From: Chitinophaga oryziterrae
GTDB lineage: Bacteria; Bacteroidota; Bacteroidia; Chitinophagales; Chitinophagaceae
Length of the DNA stretch: 64,000 nucleotides
Assembly: GCF_009758125.1 (NCBI RefSeq)
Contig: NZ_WRXO01000013.1
Coordinates: 117,346 to 181,345, forward strand
Direction of reading: 5' to 3'
Within the stretch, counting starts at the first letter, position 1. Each line of letters begins with the position of its first letter. A program made the translations under genes and the position numbers. A model generated the notes under the pieces. It searched no databases. It saw only the letters and a list, made by a program, of their open reading frames with translations, and was not told where the DNA came from. Below, in pieces: positions 26,912-36,944 of this stretch.

Positions 26912-29900
26912 ATGAAAAAGACCATGTACACAGTTTTACTGGTATGTATGTCCGCACTGTTGGCACAGGCGCAACGGATACCAGGAAGTCCCTTCCCATT
27001 TTCAGCAGTACCCACCACGCTGTTTTTAACGTCGGAGAATTATGCGCCTTCTGAACGCATTGCTCTGCAAACCCTGATGGGGGTAATTGCACAGGTAAAA
27101 CCGGAAATCCTAAGAGATACTTATGGGCACCGTGCCCTGGTAGAAAAAGCCGGGATAGCGATCGATCAGACGTATTACAACGATTTTCCCGGGCTACTGG
27201 CCCATTTCTCAGGCAGATTAGCAGGGTACATTCTTTGTAATCAAAAGGATAAGTCAACCAATGTAGCCATTTCGCTGGCCGGCGTAATGAATGCAGTGGC
27301 TATTCCTGCTGATATCGAACAGACTGCTATCAATGCTGGTTTAACGCGTCTTTTAGATGTACGTACCCGCGATGGTGCCTGGGCATTGGCTAATTATGGT
27401 AGCCTGTTCAGCCGTAACATCGCTTCTTATCAGCAATGTGCGGACGACCGCATATTCTTTCTTGGCGATTTTAGTTCCTATGCCAAAGCCTTCCAGTTCT
27501 GGGATGATTCCAGCAATGGTACACTGGCTACCAGTGTCTACAACCGTATGAACAAAGGGGCTAACTTTTTCGGCTGGGGGCCGCAGGAGTATTCCACGGT
27601 AGAGCAATACTCATTAAAGTCAATGCTGGCCATTCCTTCCGACTGGGGGCCAAACATCTCTGCGCTTACGAACATCCCGGCGAAGAAAGACAGCTTCCGT
27701 CAGAAAGATCCGGTAAAGCCTTTTGAAGTAGTACCCAATGTGCATACCGTATGTTTTGTGATCAGCGACGGGGATAATGTACAATGGCTGTTGGGCACTC
27801 ATGATAATACGAACAACTGGAACAACCCTAACCGTGCCCATGTAAATCTGGGCTGGACGATCTCGCCTTCGCTCACAGAATTAGCTCCGGTAGTATATGA
27901 TAAATACGTAGATAACTGCCTAACTACCCCCGAAGGTAGAAATGTGCTGGTCGCGGGTCCTTCCGGAAGAGGATATTTCTTTCCCGGCCGCTATCCGGAT
28001 GCAGACCTTGAAACAGAAAGCAGTCTGCTGAATAAATACATGAAAAAAGCAGACCTGCGTATTGTAAATATTATCGATGCAGATGACAGCGATAATGATC
28101 CCTCTTCTTACCTGAAACAGGATAATATCGATGCCCTGTTTTATTATAGCTATGGGGCCAATTATACCGGTCGTCACGGGCAAATCGACTGGTACAAGGA
28201 CAAGCCTTCCATTGGCGGCAGGTATACCCTGTGGGGAACATTATCATCTCCTCAGTCATTGGCCGCACAACTGAACCAGGCGTCTACAAATATCAGCTCG
28301 CAGGATGGATATAGCCTGGTATCTGTACATGTATGGGATAGAAGCGTTAATGATGTATTGGATTGTATCAACCGCTTAGGCCCGAATGTAAGGGTAGTAG
28401 CGCCGGATGAATTTGTATGGCTGATCCGTAAGAATCTGAAAGGCATACCGGTTGGCACGGGTAACGGATTAAAAGCAGAATATTATCACGGTTATCATCT
28501 GGATGAATTAAAATATCAGCAGACAGATCGTACCGTAGACTTCGACTGGGGAACAGGTTCTCCTAATCAGGCCCTGTTAGGTGTAAACCAGTTCTCTGTG
28601 AAATGGTCGGGGCAGATACAACCGCTTTATTCTGAACAATACACCTTCTATGTTTATTCAGATGATGGCGCTGTATTAACGGTTAATGGTCAACCCATTA
28701 TTAATGATTTTGAAACCCAGGGTGCTTATACCCGCAGCGGGACGATCTCCCTCATAGCCGGACAAAAATATAACATCGAACTAAAGTTCGCGGAAGGAGG
28801 GGGAGATGCATTTTGCCACCTGGAATGGTCCAGTACTTCGCAAATGCGGCAGATCGTTCCCCGGGCACAACTATATAGCAGACCTGCATCTACTGATGGC
28901 CCCTTAACTGTCTACGAAAACAGCAATTACGGAGGCTTCCACGCAGGTTTACCTATCGGTGCATATAAACTGGCAGGACTGGAACTCAAAGGCGTCCTTA
29001 ACGACGAGATTTCATCTTTCAAAGTGAAGCCCGGTTACAAAGCTATCTTATATGAACACGAGAACTTCCTGGGAGATTCTGTGATCGTTACAGCGGATAA
29101 TCCACTCTTAGGCTCCTGGGATGAAAAGATAAGCTCTATTAAGGTACTGGCTAACGGCGTTACAAATCTGGCTGGAAGTTATACCGTCAGAAACCCCAAC
29201 AGCAACCTGTATATGGATGTACGTGGTGGCACTGGTGGTACAGGAGATGGCGTTAGCATGCAACTATGGCATCCAACAGGGGCCGCTAACCAGACCTTCA
29301 CCCTCAAACACCTGGGTGATGGACGTTATACTATCACAGCATACCATAGCGCAAAATGCCTGGACATTTCCCAATCCGATACTTCCGAAAATGCCTTTAT
29401 CTGGCAATGGACAAACCTGGAAGCATCTAATCAACAGTTCATCGCTGTTGCAGCGGATAGTGGCTACTATAAATTCATCTCTGTACTGAGTGGAAAAGTG
29501 ATCGCTATTGATGGTGAAAGCACAGCTCCTGAAGCCCGTTTGGTACAACATACGGATAACAGCCTTGCCTCTGCGCGCTGGCAGTTATTACCCGTACCTA
29601 CAGTGGGTGCCGGTACTGGTTTAAGTGGCAACTACTACAATGGCAAGAACTTTGAAACATTTGTATTCTCCCGTATAGATCCTCAGATCAATTTTGATTG
29701 GGGAGAAGGATCTCCAGGCACCGGCATTAACAATGACGCCAACTCGATCCGCTGGACAGGCAAAATAGAACCCCGTTATTCCGGTGAGTACACCTTCTAT
29801 ATTACCAGCGACAATGGCAGACGTTTATGGATCAACAATCAGCTTGTCATCGACAAATGGCTGGACGACTGGGATATTGAATATACCGGTACGATTACCT

Positions 29901-30310
29901 TAACTGCCGGTCAGCAGTACGACTTCAAAATGGAATATTTTGAGAACTACGGTGGAGCGAATGCGAAATTGCAATGGTCCAGTGCTTTACAGGGTAAAGA
30001 GATCATTCCTAAGAACCAGTTATATCCGGTGGCTTCATCAGCACGTGTAGCAAATAGGGATAAAACAGGTACATCTTCAAGCATCATCCTTTATCCTAAT
30101 CCATCATCCGGTACCATCAGCCTGAAGTTTAAAGCTAAACAGGCAAAGGTTATTATCTATGATGTATCAGGTCATGAAGTAATGCCTGCAAAGATGATTC
30201 AATCAGGAGAATCATTTAATATTTCTAAGTTGAAAGAAGGGTATTATCTTATTCAGATCAATGTTAACGGAGTAAATACAACAAAGCAATTAATAAAAGT
30301 AGCGGGCTAA
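26912..30310 (+). CDS. Secreted GxGYxYP-domain protein with PA14, crystallin and ricin modules
   Basis: A 1132-residue exported modular protein. Signal peptide: MKKTMYTVLLVCMSALLAQA. Residues ~30-500 match the GxGYxYP putative glycoside-hydrolase family; the naming motif is read as GRGYFFP near residue 350 (Phe for the second Tyr). Then PA14 (~515-655; GLKAEYYHGYHLDELKY, YSEQYTFYVYSDDGAVLTVN), a beta/gamma-crystallin-like module (~663-745; LTVYENSNYGGFHAG, ILYEHENFLGDS), a ricin-type trefoil (~755-895; YTVRNPNSNLYMDVRGG), a second PA14 (~900-1040) and a T9SS type A sorting domain (~1056-1132; IILYPNPSSGTISLKF). It probably binds and cleaves carbohydrate at the surface or outside the cell. It precedes the ECF/Sus locus. 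Confidence 0.88.
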   Translation: MKKTMYTVLLVCMSALLAQAQRIPGSPFPFSAVPTTLFLTSENYAPSERIALQTLMGVIAQVKPEILRDTYGHRALVEKAGIAIDQTYYNDFPGLLAHFSGRLAGYILCNQKDKSTNVAISLAGVMNAVAIPADIEQTAINAGLTRLLDVRTRDGAWALANYGSLFSRNIASYQQCADDRIFFLGDFSSYAKAFQFWDDSSNGTLATSVYNRMNKGANFFGWGPQEYSTVEQYSLKSMLAIPSDWGPNISALTNIPAKKDSFRQKDPVKPFEVVPNVHTVCFVISDGDNVQWLLGTHDNTNNWNNPNRAHVNLGWTISPSLTELAPVVYDKYVDNCLTTPEGRNVLVAGPSGRGYFFPGRYPDADLETESSLLNKYMKKADLRIVNIIDADDSDNDPSSYLKQDNIDALFYYSYGANYTGRHGQIDWYKDKPSIGGRYTLWGTLSSPQSLAAQLNQASTNISSQDGYSLVSVHVWDRSVNDVLDCINRLGPNVRVVAPDEFVWLIRKNLKGIPVGTGNGLKAEYYHGYHLDELKYQQTDRTVDFDWGTGSPNQALLGVNQFSVKWSGQIQPLYSEQYTFYVYSDDGAVLTVNGQPIINDFETQGAYTRSGTISLIAGQKYNIELKFAEGGGDAFCHLEWSSTSQMRQIVPRAQLYSRPASTDGPLTVYENSNYGGFHAGLPIGAYKLAGLELKGVLNDEISSFKVKPGYKAILYEHENFLGDSVIVTADNPLLGSWDEKISSIKVLANGVTNLAGSYTVRNPNSNLYMDVRGGTGGTGDGVSMQLWHPTGAANQTFTLKHLGDGRYTITAYHSAKCLDISQSDTSENAFIWQWTNLEASNQQFIAVAADSGYYKFISVLSGKVIAIDGESTAPEARLVQHTDNSLASARWQLLPVPTVGAGTGLSGNYYNGKNFETFVFSRIDPQINFDWGEGSPGTGINNDANSIRWTGKIEPRYSGEYTFYITSDNGRRLWINNQLVIDKWLDDWDIEYTGTITLTAGQQYDFKMEYFENYGGANAKLQWSSALQGKEIIPKNQLYPVASSARVANRDKTGTSSSIILYPNPSSGTISLKFKAKQAKVIIYDVSGHEVMPAKMIQSGESFNISKLKEGYYLIQINVNGVNTTKQLIKVAG

Positions 30311-30315
30311 CATAG

Positions 30316-30350
30316 ATAAGGCTCCGGAATTCCGGAGCCTTATACTTTTA
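30316..30350 (+). terminator. Terminator after the GxGYxYP gene
   Basis: Positions 30316-30343 form a perfect palindrome with 14-nt arms around a central GAATTC-type core, followed by ACTTTTA. It lies 6 nt after the stop and separates this gene from the sigma-factor transcript. Confidence 0.85.
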
Positions 30351-30441
30351 CGAAATCTTCTCTTAAACTTAACAGCGATTTAATATAAAGTTCATACGGT
30401 AAAACTACTTTCGCATCCAAAATCACTTCCCGGGGACTGCG

Positions 30442-30954
30442 ATGGCATACAACCTACATAATGAATTACATTTCGACAGGTTATTCAAAGAAACCTATCC
30501 CAATACCGTTATGTACCTGGAGAAAATCAGCAACAATAAAGAACTGGCCAGAGACCTTGCCCAGGAAGCCTACCTGAAAGTCTGGCAAAAGCTGGAGCTG
30601 CTGCCGGAGAGCAGGGAGGAAAAATTGCGCTATATATTAATAATAGCCAGAAACTGTTTTTTAGACCACCTTAAACTGGTCTTAAAAGAAAAGAAACAAC
30701 AGGATGCCTACTCTATTATTCAGATGGAAACAACGACTCCCAACCACCTGGAAGTAAAAGAACAGCAACAGATTATCGACTATACCATTAATACTCACGA
30801 AGAACCCGCCCGCCGCTTTTACCTGTTAAACCGGGAAGAGGGATTGACCTACAAAGAAATAGCCCTGCAGGAAGGCGTCTCCGAAAAAACAGTAGAACGT
30901 TATATCGGTCGCGTACTCCGTTCCCTGCGTGCCTTAATGGCCACCATCTGGTAA
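30442..30954 (+). CDS. ECF RNA polymerase sigma factor
   Basis: A 170-residue ECF sigma factor. Region 2 (~10-80) has FDRLFKETYPNTVMYLEKIS and LARDLAQEAYLKVWQKLE. Region 4 (~115-165) has RRFYLLNREEGLTYKEIALQEGVSEKTVERYIGRV. It heads the FecR-SusC-SusD locus and is expected to activate it upon release by FecR. Unlike the sigma at 8102 it lacks a hydrophobic C-terminal tail. Confidence 0.92.
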   Translation: MAYNLHNELHFDRLFKETYPNTVMYLEKISNNKELARDLAQEAYLKVWQKLELLPESREEKLRYILIIARNCFLDHLKLVLKEKKQQDAYSIIQMETTTPNHLEVKEQQQIIDYTINTHEEPARRFYLLNREEGLTYKEIALQEGVSEKTVERYIGRVLRSLRALMATIW

Positions 30955-31010
30955 CAATTCCTTAACGTAGATTCCTGACGGTAACCCATACGTTTCACTG
31001 TTCTTATAGT

Positions 31011-31916
31011 ATGGATATCAGGAAACAACTGGACGATTTCGCAGCAGGTAAACTGACCGACGCTGAAAAAACAGCCTTACAACAGGCATTAGCCGCCCTC
31101 ACAGAGCAGGAACGTATGGAGTTGTTTCCTATAGATAATTATATACATGAAACATTCCAGTTTCCGGAAGAAGAAATAGCCTCCGCATTAGCGAAAATAA
31201 AAAACAACACACCTAAAAGGAGAATCCTTTTCACGGTCTGGAAATATGCCGCCATATTCGTATTAATCCTCGGCAGTGCCTTTTTATTAAGGAAAAACAC
31301 AACCTATAAAAAACGCAGTCTCCATGTACCGGACGGTAACCATGCATCCCTGGTATTATCAGATGGTACCCGTATTACCATAAACGGTGGTAGTGAATTG
31401 GAATTCCCGGAGAAGTTCGCAGGAGCAGAACGTGTTGTATACCTGAAAGAAGGAGAGGCTTATTTCGAAATAGCTAAGAATCCCCGTCAGCCTTTCATCG
31501 TAAAAACTTCGCAATTAAATATAAAAGTACTGGGTACATCTTTCTCTGTCAGGGATTATAATAATGAGAATCATGCATCTGTATCCGTTAACAGCGGGAA
31601 GATCGAACTAGAGGGACGGCAGTTGACAGCAGGTTCCGGATCTATACTGGATAAGCATACGCGAACATTTACCAGACAGGATATCGACACTACTGCTACA
31701 ACAGCCTGGATAAGAGGAGAGTTCATCTTCCAGGATGCCACTTTACAACAGGTATTACAGGTACTGCAACACAGGTATCCCGCGCATATTGTGGTGAAAG
31801 ACCCGCAATTATTGCAACACAGGTTTACCGCCACCTTCAGGAATAATAATATTCAAAGCATTATAGAGCAGTTGAATCTGATGAGCAACAAGGACAACCA
31901 GATAATTATACAATAA
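31011..31916 (+). CDS. fecR: FecR-family anti-sigma factor
   Basis: A 301-residue single-pass protein. The N-terminal cytoplasmic part (1-70) has a short sigma-binding region; the membrane helix is ~76-93 (VWKYAAIFVLILGSAFLL). The periplasmic FecR domain follows (~100-205; SLHVPDGNHASLVLSDGTRITING, ERVVYLKEGEAYFEIAKNPRQPF, IKVLGTSFSVRDY), and a DUF4974-like C-terminus (FIFQDATLQQVLQVLQHRYP, FTATFRNNNIQSIIEQLN). It should transduce the signal from the STN domain of the SusC homologue encoded next. The sigma gene ends 56 nt upstream. Confidence 0.93.
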   Translation: MDIRKQLDDFAAGKLTDAEKTALQQALAALTEQERMELFPIDNYIHETFQFPEEEIASALAKIKNNTPKRRILFTVWKYAAIFVLILGSAFLLRKNTTYKKRSLHVPDGNHASLVLSDGTRITINGGSELEFPEKFAGAERVVYLKEGEAYFEIAKNPRQPFIVKTSQLNIKVLGTSFSVRDYNNENHASVSVNSGKIELEGRQLTAGSGSILDKHTRTFTRQDIDTTATTAWIRGEFIFQDATLQQVLQVLQHRYPAHIVVKDPQLLQHRFTATFRNNNIQSIIEQLNLMSNKDNQIIIQ

Positions 31917-31920
31917 AAAA

Positions 31921-31940
31921 CACCCTGCTGTAACAGGGTG
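31921..31940 (+). promoter_or_regulatory. Intergenic hairpin between fecR and susC
   Basis: Arms 31921-31927 (CACCCTG) and 31934-31940 (CAGGGTG) with a 6-nt loop, starting 4 nt after the fecR stop. No T-run follows, so it is not a canonical terminator; it may stabilise or process mRNA or partly attenuate transcription into susC. Confidence 0.4.
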
Positions 31941-31973
31941 CCGAAATTCAGTACAAGCTAAATTTTAAAATGA

Positions 31974-34900
31974 ATGAACAAAAGTACAAAAAAGCGGGGA
32001 GGCCCGTTCGGAATTTTTTGCCCATACCCGAACGGTATTATGTTCGTACTATTCTTATTTTGGGCATTATCTGTTAAAGCACAAACTGCTGAGCCAAAAC
32101 TGGACATCACGATGGAGGGCCAGCCGCTGAAAAGCGTGTTCCAGTTTATCCAGAAGAACAGTCCATACCTGGTTAATTATAGCGGCAATGAAGTAAATGG
32201 TAACACACTCATTACCATCAATATGCAGCATGCTACCGTACCGGAAATACTACGCACCGCATTAAGGGGGACCGATTATGAATATACCCGCAACAGTAAT
32301 GCGTTTGTTATCATGCGAAAAGTGGAAGACGTAGTTGTCCGTGGCCGAGTAACAGACGAAACAGGGGAAGCGCTGATCGGTGTAAATATCCGGCCTAAGA
32401 ATGGCGGCAGGGGAACTGTCAGCAATAAAGATGGTAGTTATTTCATCACCCTCAATCCCGGTACCGTTCTTTTATTTTCTTTCCTGGGATATGCTCCCCG
32501 TGAATTTATCATCACAGAAACTAAAAAACTGGATGTACAACTGGCTCCGGACCGTAAAGCATTAAATGAAGTGGTGATCACTACCGCTTTAGGGATAAAA
32601 AGAGAAGAGAAATCACTTGGTTATTCCACTACAGTAGTAAAAGGAGAGGACCTCACAGAAGCTTTATCCGGTAACTGGACAGATGCCCTCTCCGGAAAAG
32701 TAGCTGGCCTTAACCTGGTTAGGTCAAATGCGGGACCTACCGGCTCGAATAAAATCATTCTCCGTGGAGAAAATAACCTCAATGGAGATAACGAAGCGCT
32801 CATCGTAGTTGATGGTGTGGTGATCAACCAGAGTAGCGGCCGCCGTAACGGTATCACCGGAGAATCCTCTTATGGTACCAGTAGTGATAACATGCCAGCC
32901 GACTATGGAAGCGGACTTAATGATATCAATCCGGAAGACATAGAATCTGTTACAGTGCTGAAAGGTCCCGGTGCTGCTGCCTTATATGGCCAGCGTGGTG
33001 CAAACGGTGCATTGATCATTACTACTAAATCCGGTAGCCCTAAAAGGAAGGGCCTGGGCGTTACATTCAACTCCAACGCTTCATGGGAAAACGTGAACCG
33101 CTGGCCCGATCTGCAATATGAATACGGTCAGGGCCTGGACGGTGCTAACTACTATTCCTATGGAGCTTCGGCGGATGGTGCCAGTACCAGTGGTACCAGC
33201 TCTGCGTATGGCCCACGTTTCAACGGACAGAAATTCTATCAGTACGATCCCGTAACACAGGCACAGGGGAAAGAAAAAACACCCTGGGTAGCTTACCCCA
33301 ATCAGATGCAGAAATTCTTCAATACCGGAGAAACCTACACGAATTCTATTAGTGTAGATGGAGGATCTGATAAAACAACCGCCCGTTTTTCATTCACCAA
33401 TGTGTCTAATAAATGGATCATACCTAATACCGGCTACAAACGTAATACGGTATCTATGTCTGTTAATTCAAAAGTGAACGATAAATTACAGATCTCATCT
33501 AAAGTAAACTATACGAATAAGTGGAGTGATAACCTGCCAGGCTCCGGTTATGGTAACCAATCCCTCATGTACTGGTATATATTCTGGCAGCCAAATGCTA
33601 ACCTCGACTGGCTGAAGAACTATTGGGCAAAAGGACAGGAAGACCGTGTTATCAAATATCCGTTCAGTTCCTTCCCGGAGAACCCTTATGCCGTAGCGAA
33701 CGAGTTTATCAATAAAACTAACCGTCACGGTATCACCGGAAACATCCAGGCTACTTATAGTTTCACCAGGGAATTAAGCCTGACAGTAAGGACCTCGGTA
33801 GACTTCGCCTATGAACAACGCGCCCAGGAACGTCCTTATGACGCAGGAGCGAAATTGCCTAAAGGAAGTTACCGTACACAGAATCTCTTTTCTATGGAAG
33901 CCAGCAGTGACTTCCTGTTAAAATATGCCAAAAGGATCAATTCTGATTTCGAATTCTCAGTAACAGCCGGTGGTAGCTCATTAAGGAATACTTATAACAA
34001 AGATGAGACCCGTGCGGATTCACTGACATTCCCCGGTATCTTTACAATGGCCAATGCTGCCGGTCCGCTGGTAACAATGCCATTAAGAAGCCGTTATGCT
34101 ATCAACAGTTTTTACGGCCTGGTGGCAGCCAGTTATAAAGACTTCCTCTTTGCCGATTTCACCGCCCGTAAGGACTGGGCCAGCACACTGGCAACACCCA
34201 GCCGTACCACAAACGCAGGGTTCTTTTACCCATCTGCGAACGTGAGTTTCATTGCATCTGAAGTATTCAAATTACCCAGGGTTATCAACTTTGCAAAACT
34301 GAGATTCTCCGCATCCGGTGTAGGTAGCGGTGGTACTACTTCTTACCTCACGGCCTACAGTTATATCTCTTCGGGTAGCTTATACAACGGCGGGCTGGAA
34401 AACCCTTCTTTGTTGGCTAATCCTGATCTCAGACCATTAAGGACCATCACTTATGAAGCAGGGACCAATATTCAGCTGTTTCAGAACCGCCTGGGTATGG
34501 ACCTCGCAGTATACAGAGGAAACACCAAAGACCAGCATTTAAGGCGTGTAGTTGACCGTGCTTCCGGTTTTACATGGGTACTCATCAATGCCGGAGAAGT
34601 GAGTAATAAAGGGCTGGAACTGGCCTTAAATGGCACGCCTGTTAAAGTCAAAGGTGGACTTACCTGGAATACCAACATCATATTCTCTGCTAATAGAAAC
34701 AAAATTGAAAAGCTGGCGGATAGTTCGTTAGTACTACGGACTGGTCCTGTAGGTGGTGGTCAGATTGTGGCACAGGTAGGAGGAAGTATGGGAGATCTCT
34801 ACGGAAGAGGATATCAGCGTGCTCCGGACGGCCAGGTTATTTATGATGGGACCACCGGTGTGGCTTTGATTACAGAAGGTGTGAAATACCTGGGTAATAT

Positions 34901-35441
34901 CATTCCTAAATGGAAGCTGGGTTTCAGGAACGACTTTCAATACAAACAATTCAGCTTACACCTCCTGTTCGATGCCCAGTACGGTGGGGTAGCCCATTCT
35001 CTCACGCATTATAAAATGGCGGAACAAGGGAAAACAAAGAATACATTACCAGGAAGATACAATGGTATCATTGGTAACGGTGTGGTACAGGACGCAGACG
35101 GAAAATTCAGGAAGAATGATGTGATCGCTACCGATATCGATGAATATTACCGCTCTCACTTTGGGGTGGATAATGCGGAAGGCAGTGTGTTCAGGACAGA
35201 CTTTATCAAATTCAGGGAAGCAAGCCTGGATTATACCTTCAGTCCAAAATATCTCAAAAAGGTAGGATTACAGCGTGCAACCGTAGGGGTGTATGGACGT
35301 AACCTGCATATCTGGTCTAAGTGGCCCATGTTTGACCCTGAATTCGGTACACTTAACGGAGATGATATCACACAGGGTTTCGAGATCGGTCAGTTCCCGT
35401 CTACCCGCACTTTTGGATTTAATTTATTACTTGGATTCTAA
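31974..35441 (+). CDS. susC-like: SusC/RagA-family TonB-dependent outer-membrane receptor
   Basis: An 1155-residue receptor. Order: signal peptide (~20-36; IMFVLFLFWALSVKAQ), STN domain (~42-118; PLKSVFQFIQKNSPYLVNYSG), carboxypeptidase-regulatory-like domain (~122-200; VVVRGRVTDETGEALIGVNI), plug (~205-345; LNEVVITTALGIKREEKSLG, KIILRGENNLNGDNEALIVV, GAAALYGQRGANGALIITTK), and the barrel to ...FGFNLLLGF. It imports a large ligand with SusD, driven by TonB/ExbBD, and signals through FecR by its STN domain. The next gene follows after 10 nt. Confidence 0.95.
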   Translation: MNKSTKKRGGPFGIFCPYPNGIMFVLFLFWALSVKAQTAEPKLDITMEGQPLKSVFQFIQKNSPYLVNYSGNEVNGNTLITINMQHATVPEILRTALRGTDYEYTRNSNAFVIMRKVEDVVVRGRVTDETGEALIGVNIRPKNGGRGTVSNKDGSYFITLNPGTVLLFSFLGYAPREFIITETKKLDVQLAPDRKALNEVVITTALGIKREEKSLGYSTTVVKGEDLTEALSGNWTDALSGKVAGLNLVRSNAGPTGSNKIILRGENNLNGDNEALIVVDGVVINQSSGRRNGITGESSYGTSSDNMPADYGSGLNDINPEDIESVTVLKGPGAAALYGQRGANGALIITTKSGSPKRKGLGVTFNSNASWENVNRWPDLQYEYGQGLDGANYYSYGASADGASTSGTSSAYGPRFNGQKFYQYDPVTQAQGKEKTPWVAYPNQMQKFFNTGETYTNSISVDGGSDKTTARFSFTNVSNKWIIPNTGYKRNTVSMSVNSKVNDKLQISSKVNYTNKWSDNLPGSGYGNQSLMYWYIFWQPNANLDWLKNYWAKGQEDRVIKYPFSSFPENPYAVANEFINKTNRHGITGNIQATYSFTRELSLTVRTSVDFAYEQRAQERPYDAGAKLPKGSYRTQNLFSMEASSDFLLKYAKRINSDFEFSVTAGGSSLRNTYNKDETRADSLTFPGIFTMANAAGPLVTMPLRSRYAINSFYGLVAASYKDFLFADFTARKDWASTLATPSRTTNAGFFYPSANVSFIASEVFKLPRVINFAKLRFSASGVGSGGTTSYLTAYSYISSGSLYNGGLENPSLLANPDLRPLRTITYEAGTNIQLFQNRLGMDLAVYRGNTKDQHLRRVVDRASGFTWVLINAGEVSNKGLELALNGTPVKVKGGLTWNTNIIFSANRNKIEKLADSSLVLRTGPVGGGQIVAQVGGSMGDLYGRGYQRAPDGQVIYDGTTGVALITEGVKYLGNIIPKWKLGFRNDFQYKQFSLHLLFDAQYGGVAHSLTHYKMAEQGKTKNTLPGRYNGIIGNGVVQDADGKFRKNDVIATDIDEYYRSHFGVDNAEGSVFRTDFIKFREASLDYTFSPKYLKKVGLQRATVGVYGRNLHIWSKWPMFDPEFGTLNGDDITQGFEIGQFPSTRTFGFNLLLGF

Positions 35442-35451
35442 TTTTTGTAAG

Positions 35452-36942
35452 ATGAAGAAAATAATATTGATGTTAAGCATCCTGCTGGCATCATGCACAA
35501 AAGATTTCCAGGAGATCAATACAGATCCTAATGGCACACCTGTGGCATTACCGCAACAGCTTTTAGCACCGGCATTAGTAAGCACTTTAACATACAATAT
35601 GTTGCGTAACCGCAACTTTAATAATGAGCTGATGCAGGTAACGGTAGATCCGAGTGATGCGGAAGGAAAAGTATTCAGATATGATTACCGTGCTACCTGG
35701 GCAGATTATCTCTACAATGGATGGTACTCCGAACTCACCAATTTTAAAGACATCTATAAGATTGCCAGTCAGGATTTAAACTACAATAAATCCTATATGG
35801 GTATCTCTTTAATCTGCCAGTCATGGATTTACTCCATGCTCACGGATACCTATGGTGATGTTCCTTATTTTCAATCCAACCTGGCCAAAGACAGCAGCAT
35901 TTACGAACCCCGTTTCGATAAACAAAAGGATATCTACCTGGATATTTTCAAGAAACTGGAGGAGGCCAACACCCTTTTGAGTGTGGGTACTGTTATCAGC
36001 GGTAGTGATCCTGTTTATGGTGGTAATGTGCAGAAGTGGCGTAAGTTCGGCAATTCATTATATTTAAGATTATTGCTCAGGTTATCCGGCAAAGCAGAAG
36101 TGTCCGATAGCTGCATCGCAAAAATCAAGGAAATCGCAGAGACAAATGCAGCCAACTATCCGATAATAGCAAGCAATGATGAATCAGCTATTTTAAGATG
36201 GACAGGAGTAGGGCCTTATTCGTCCCCTTACCTGAGTGTAAGAGAGCAGGACTTCAGAGCTCCCGGATTGGGCAGTTTCTTTATTGATCATTTAGCCGCC
36301 TGGAATGATCCCCGTATTGATATCCCCACATATGGTACCAACAATATTAACAGGTGGGGGATAGCCCCTTATTCAGGCACTTTCCAGGGTATCCCCAGTG
36401 GTTATGCTCCCGGAGAAAATCCTGTTAAAAAATCTTACTTCTATTCCAATACATCTGCATCTTCTTTAATGACAGAACCATTAACCGGTATGATGATGAA
36501 CTATGCAGAACTGAAGTTTATTCTGGCAGAAGCAGCTGTAAAAGGATGGGTAAGTGGTTCCGCCGAAACCTATTATAATGATGGTGCTTTAAACAGCATT
36601 ACGCAATGGATCCCAACATGGCCCGTAAATATAAAAACGTTCCTGTCAGCAGCAGATATTGAATGGATAGAAAGCGAAACGCCGGATCAGAAGATGGAGA
36701 AAATCCACTTACAGAAATATTATGCTCTTTTCCTTACCGATATGGAACAATGGTTCGAATACCGTCGTACAGGACACCCTGTATTACCCCAGGGATCAGG
36801 TTTAAAAAACAATGGTGTAATGCCGGCCAGGATGACTTATCCCGTGTATGTGCAATCCACCAATCCTACAAATTATAAAATTGCTGTTGCTGCCCAGGGG
36901 CCTGACGAGATCTCTACACAGGTATGGTGGCAAAAACCTTAA
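35452..36942 (+). CDS. susD-like: SusD/RagB-type nutrient-binding lipoprotein
   Basis: A 496-residue surface lipoprotein. The start at 35452 gives the signal MKKIILMLSILLASC (Cys15) followed by TKDFQEINTDPNGTPVA, which is the typical SusD-like_2 N-terminus; the frame is open upstream only because it overlaps the end of susC. TPR-type helices and the conserved WSYSMLTDTYGDVPYF-like segment (ICQSWIYSMLTDTYGDVPYF) are visible, as is YAELKFILAEAAVKGW near the C-terminus. It caps the SusC barrel and captures the ligand. The next start is 2 nt after its stop. Confidence 0.94.
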   Translation: MKKIILMLSILLASCTKDFQEINTDPNGTPVALPQQLLAPALVSTLTYNMLRNRNFNNELMQVTVDPSDAEGKVFRYDYRATWADYLYNGWYSELTNFKDIYKIASQDLNYNKSYMGISLICQSWIYSMLTDTYGDVPYFQSNLAKDSSIYEPRFDKQKDIYLDIFKKLEEANTLLSVGTVISGSDPVYGGNVQKWRKFGNSLYLRLLLRLSGKAEVSDSCIAKIKEIAETNAANYPIIASNDESAILRWTGVGPYSSPYLSVREQDFRAPGLGSFFIDHLAAWNDPRIDIPTYGTNNINRWGIAPYSGTFQGIPSGYAPGENPVKKSYFYSNTSASSLMTEPLTGMMMNYAELKFILAEAAVKGWVSGSAETYYNDGALNSITQWIPTWPVNIKTFLSAADIEWIESETPDQKMEKIHLQKYYALFLTDMEQWFEYRRTGHPVLPQGSGLKNNGVMPARMTYPVYVQSTNPTNYKIAVAAQGPDEISTQVWWQKP

Positions 36943-36944
36943 TT

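Noticed and set aside
35293..35451. Upstream extension of the susD-like gene into susC
   Set aside because: The lipoprotein signal starts at 35452; the extension is the susC tail read in another frame.
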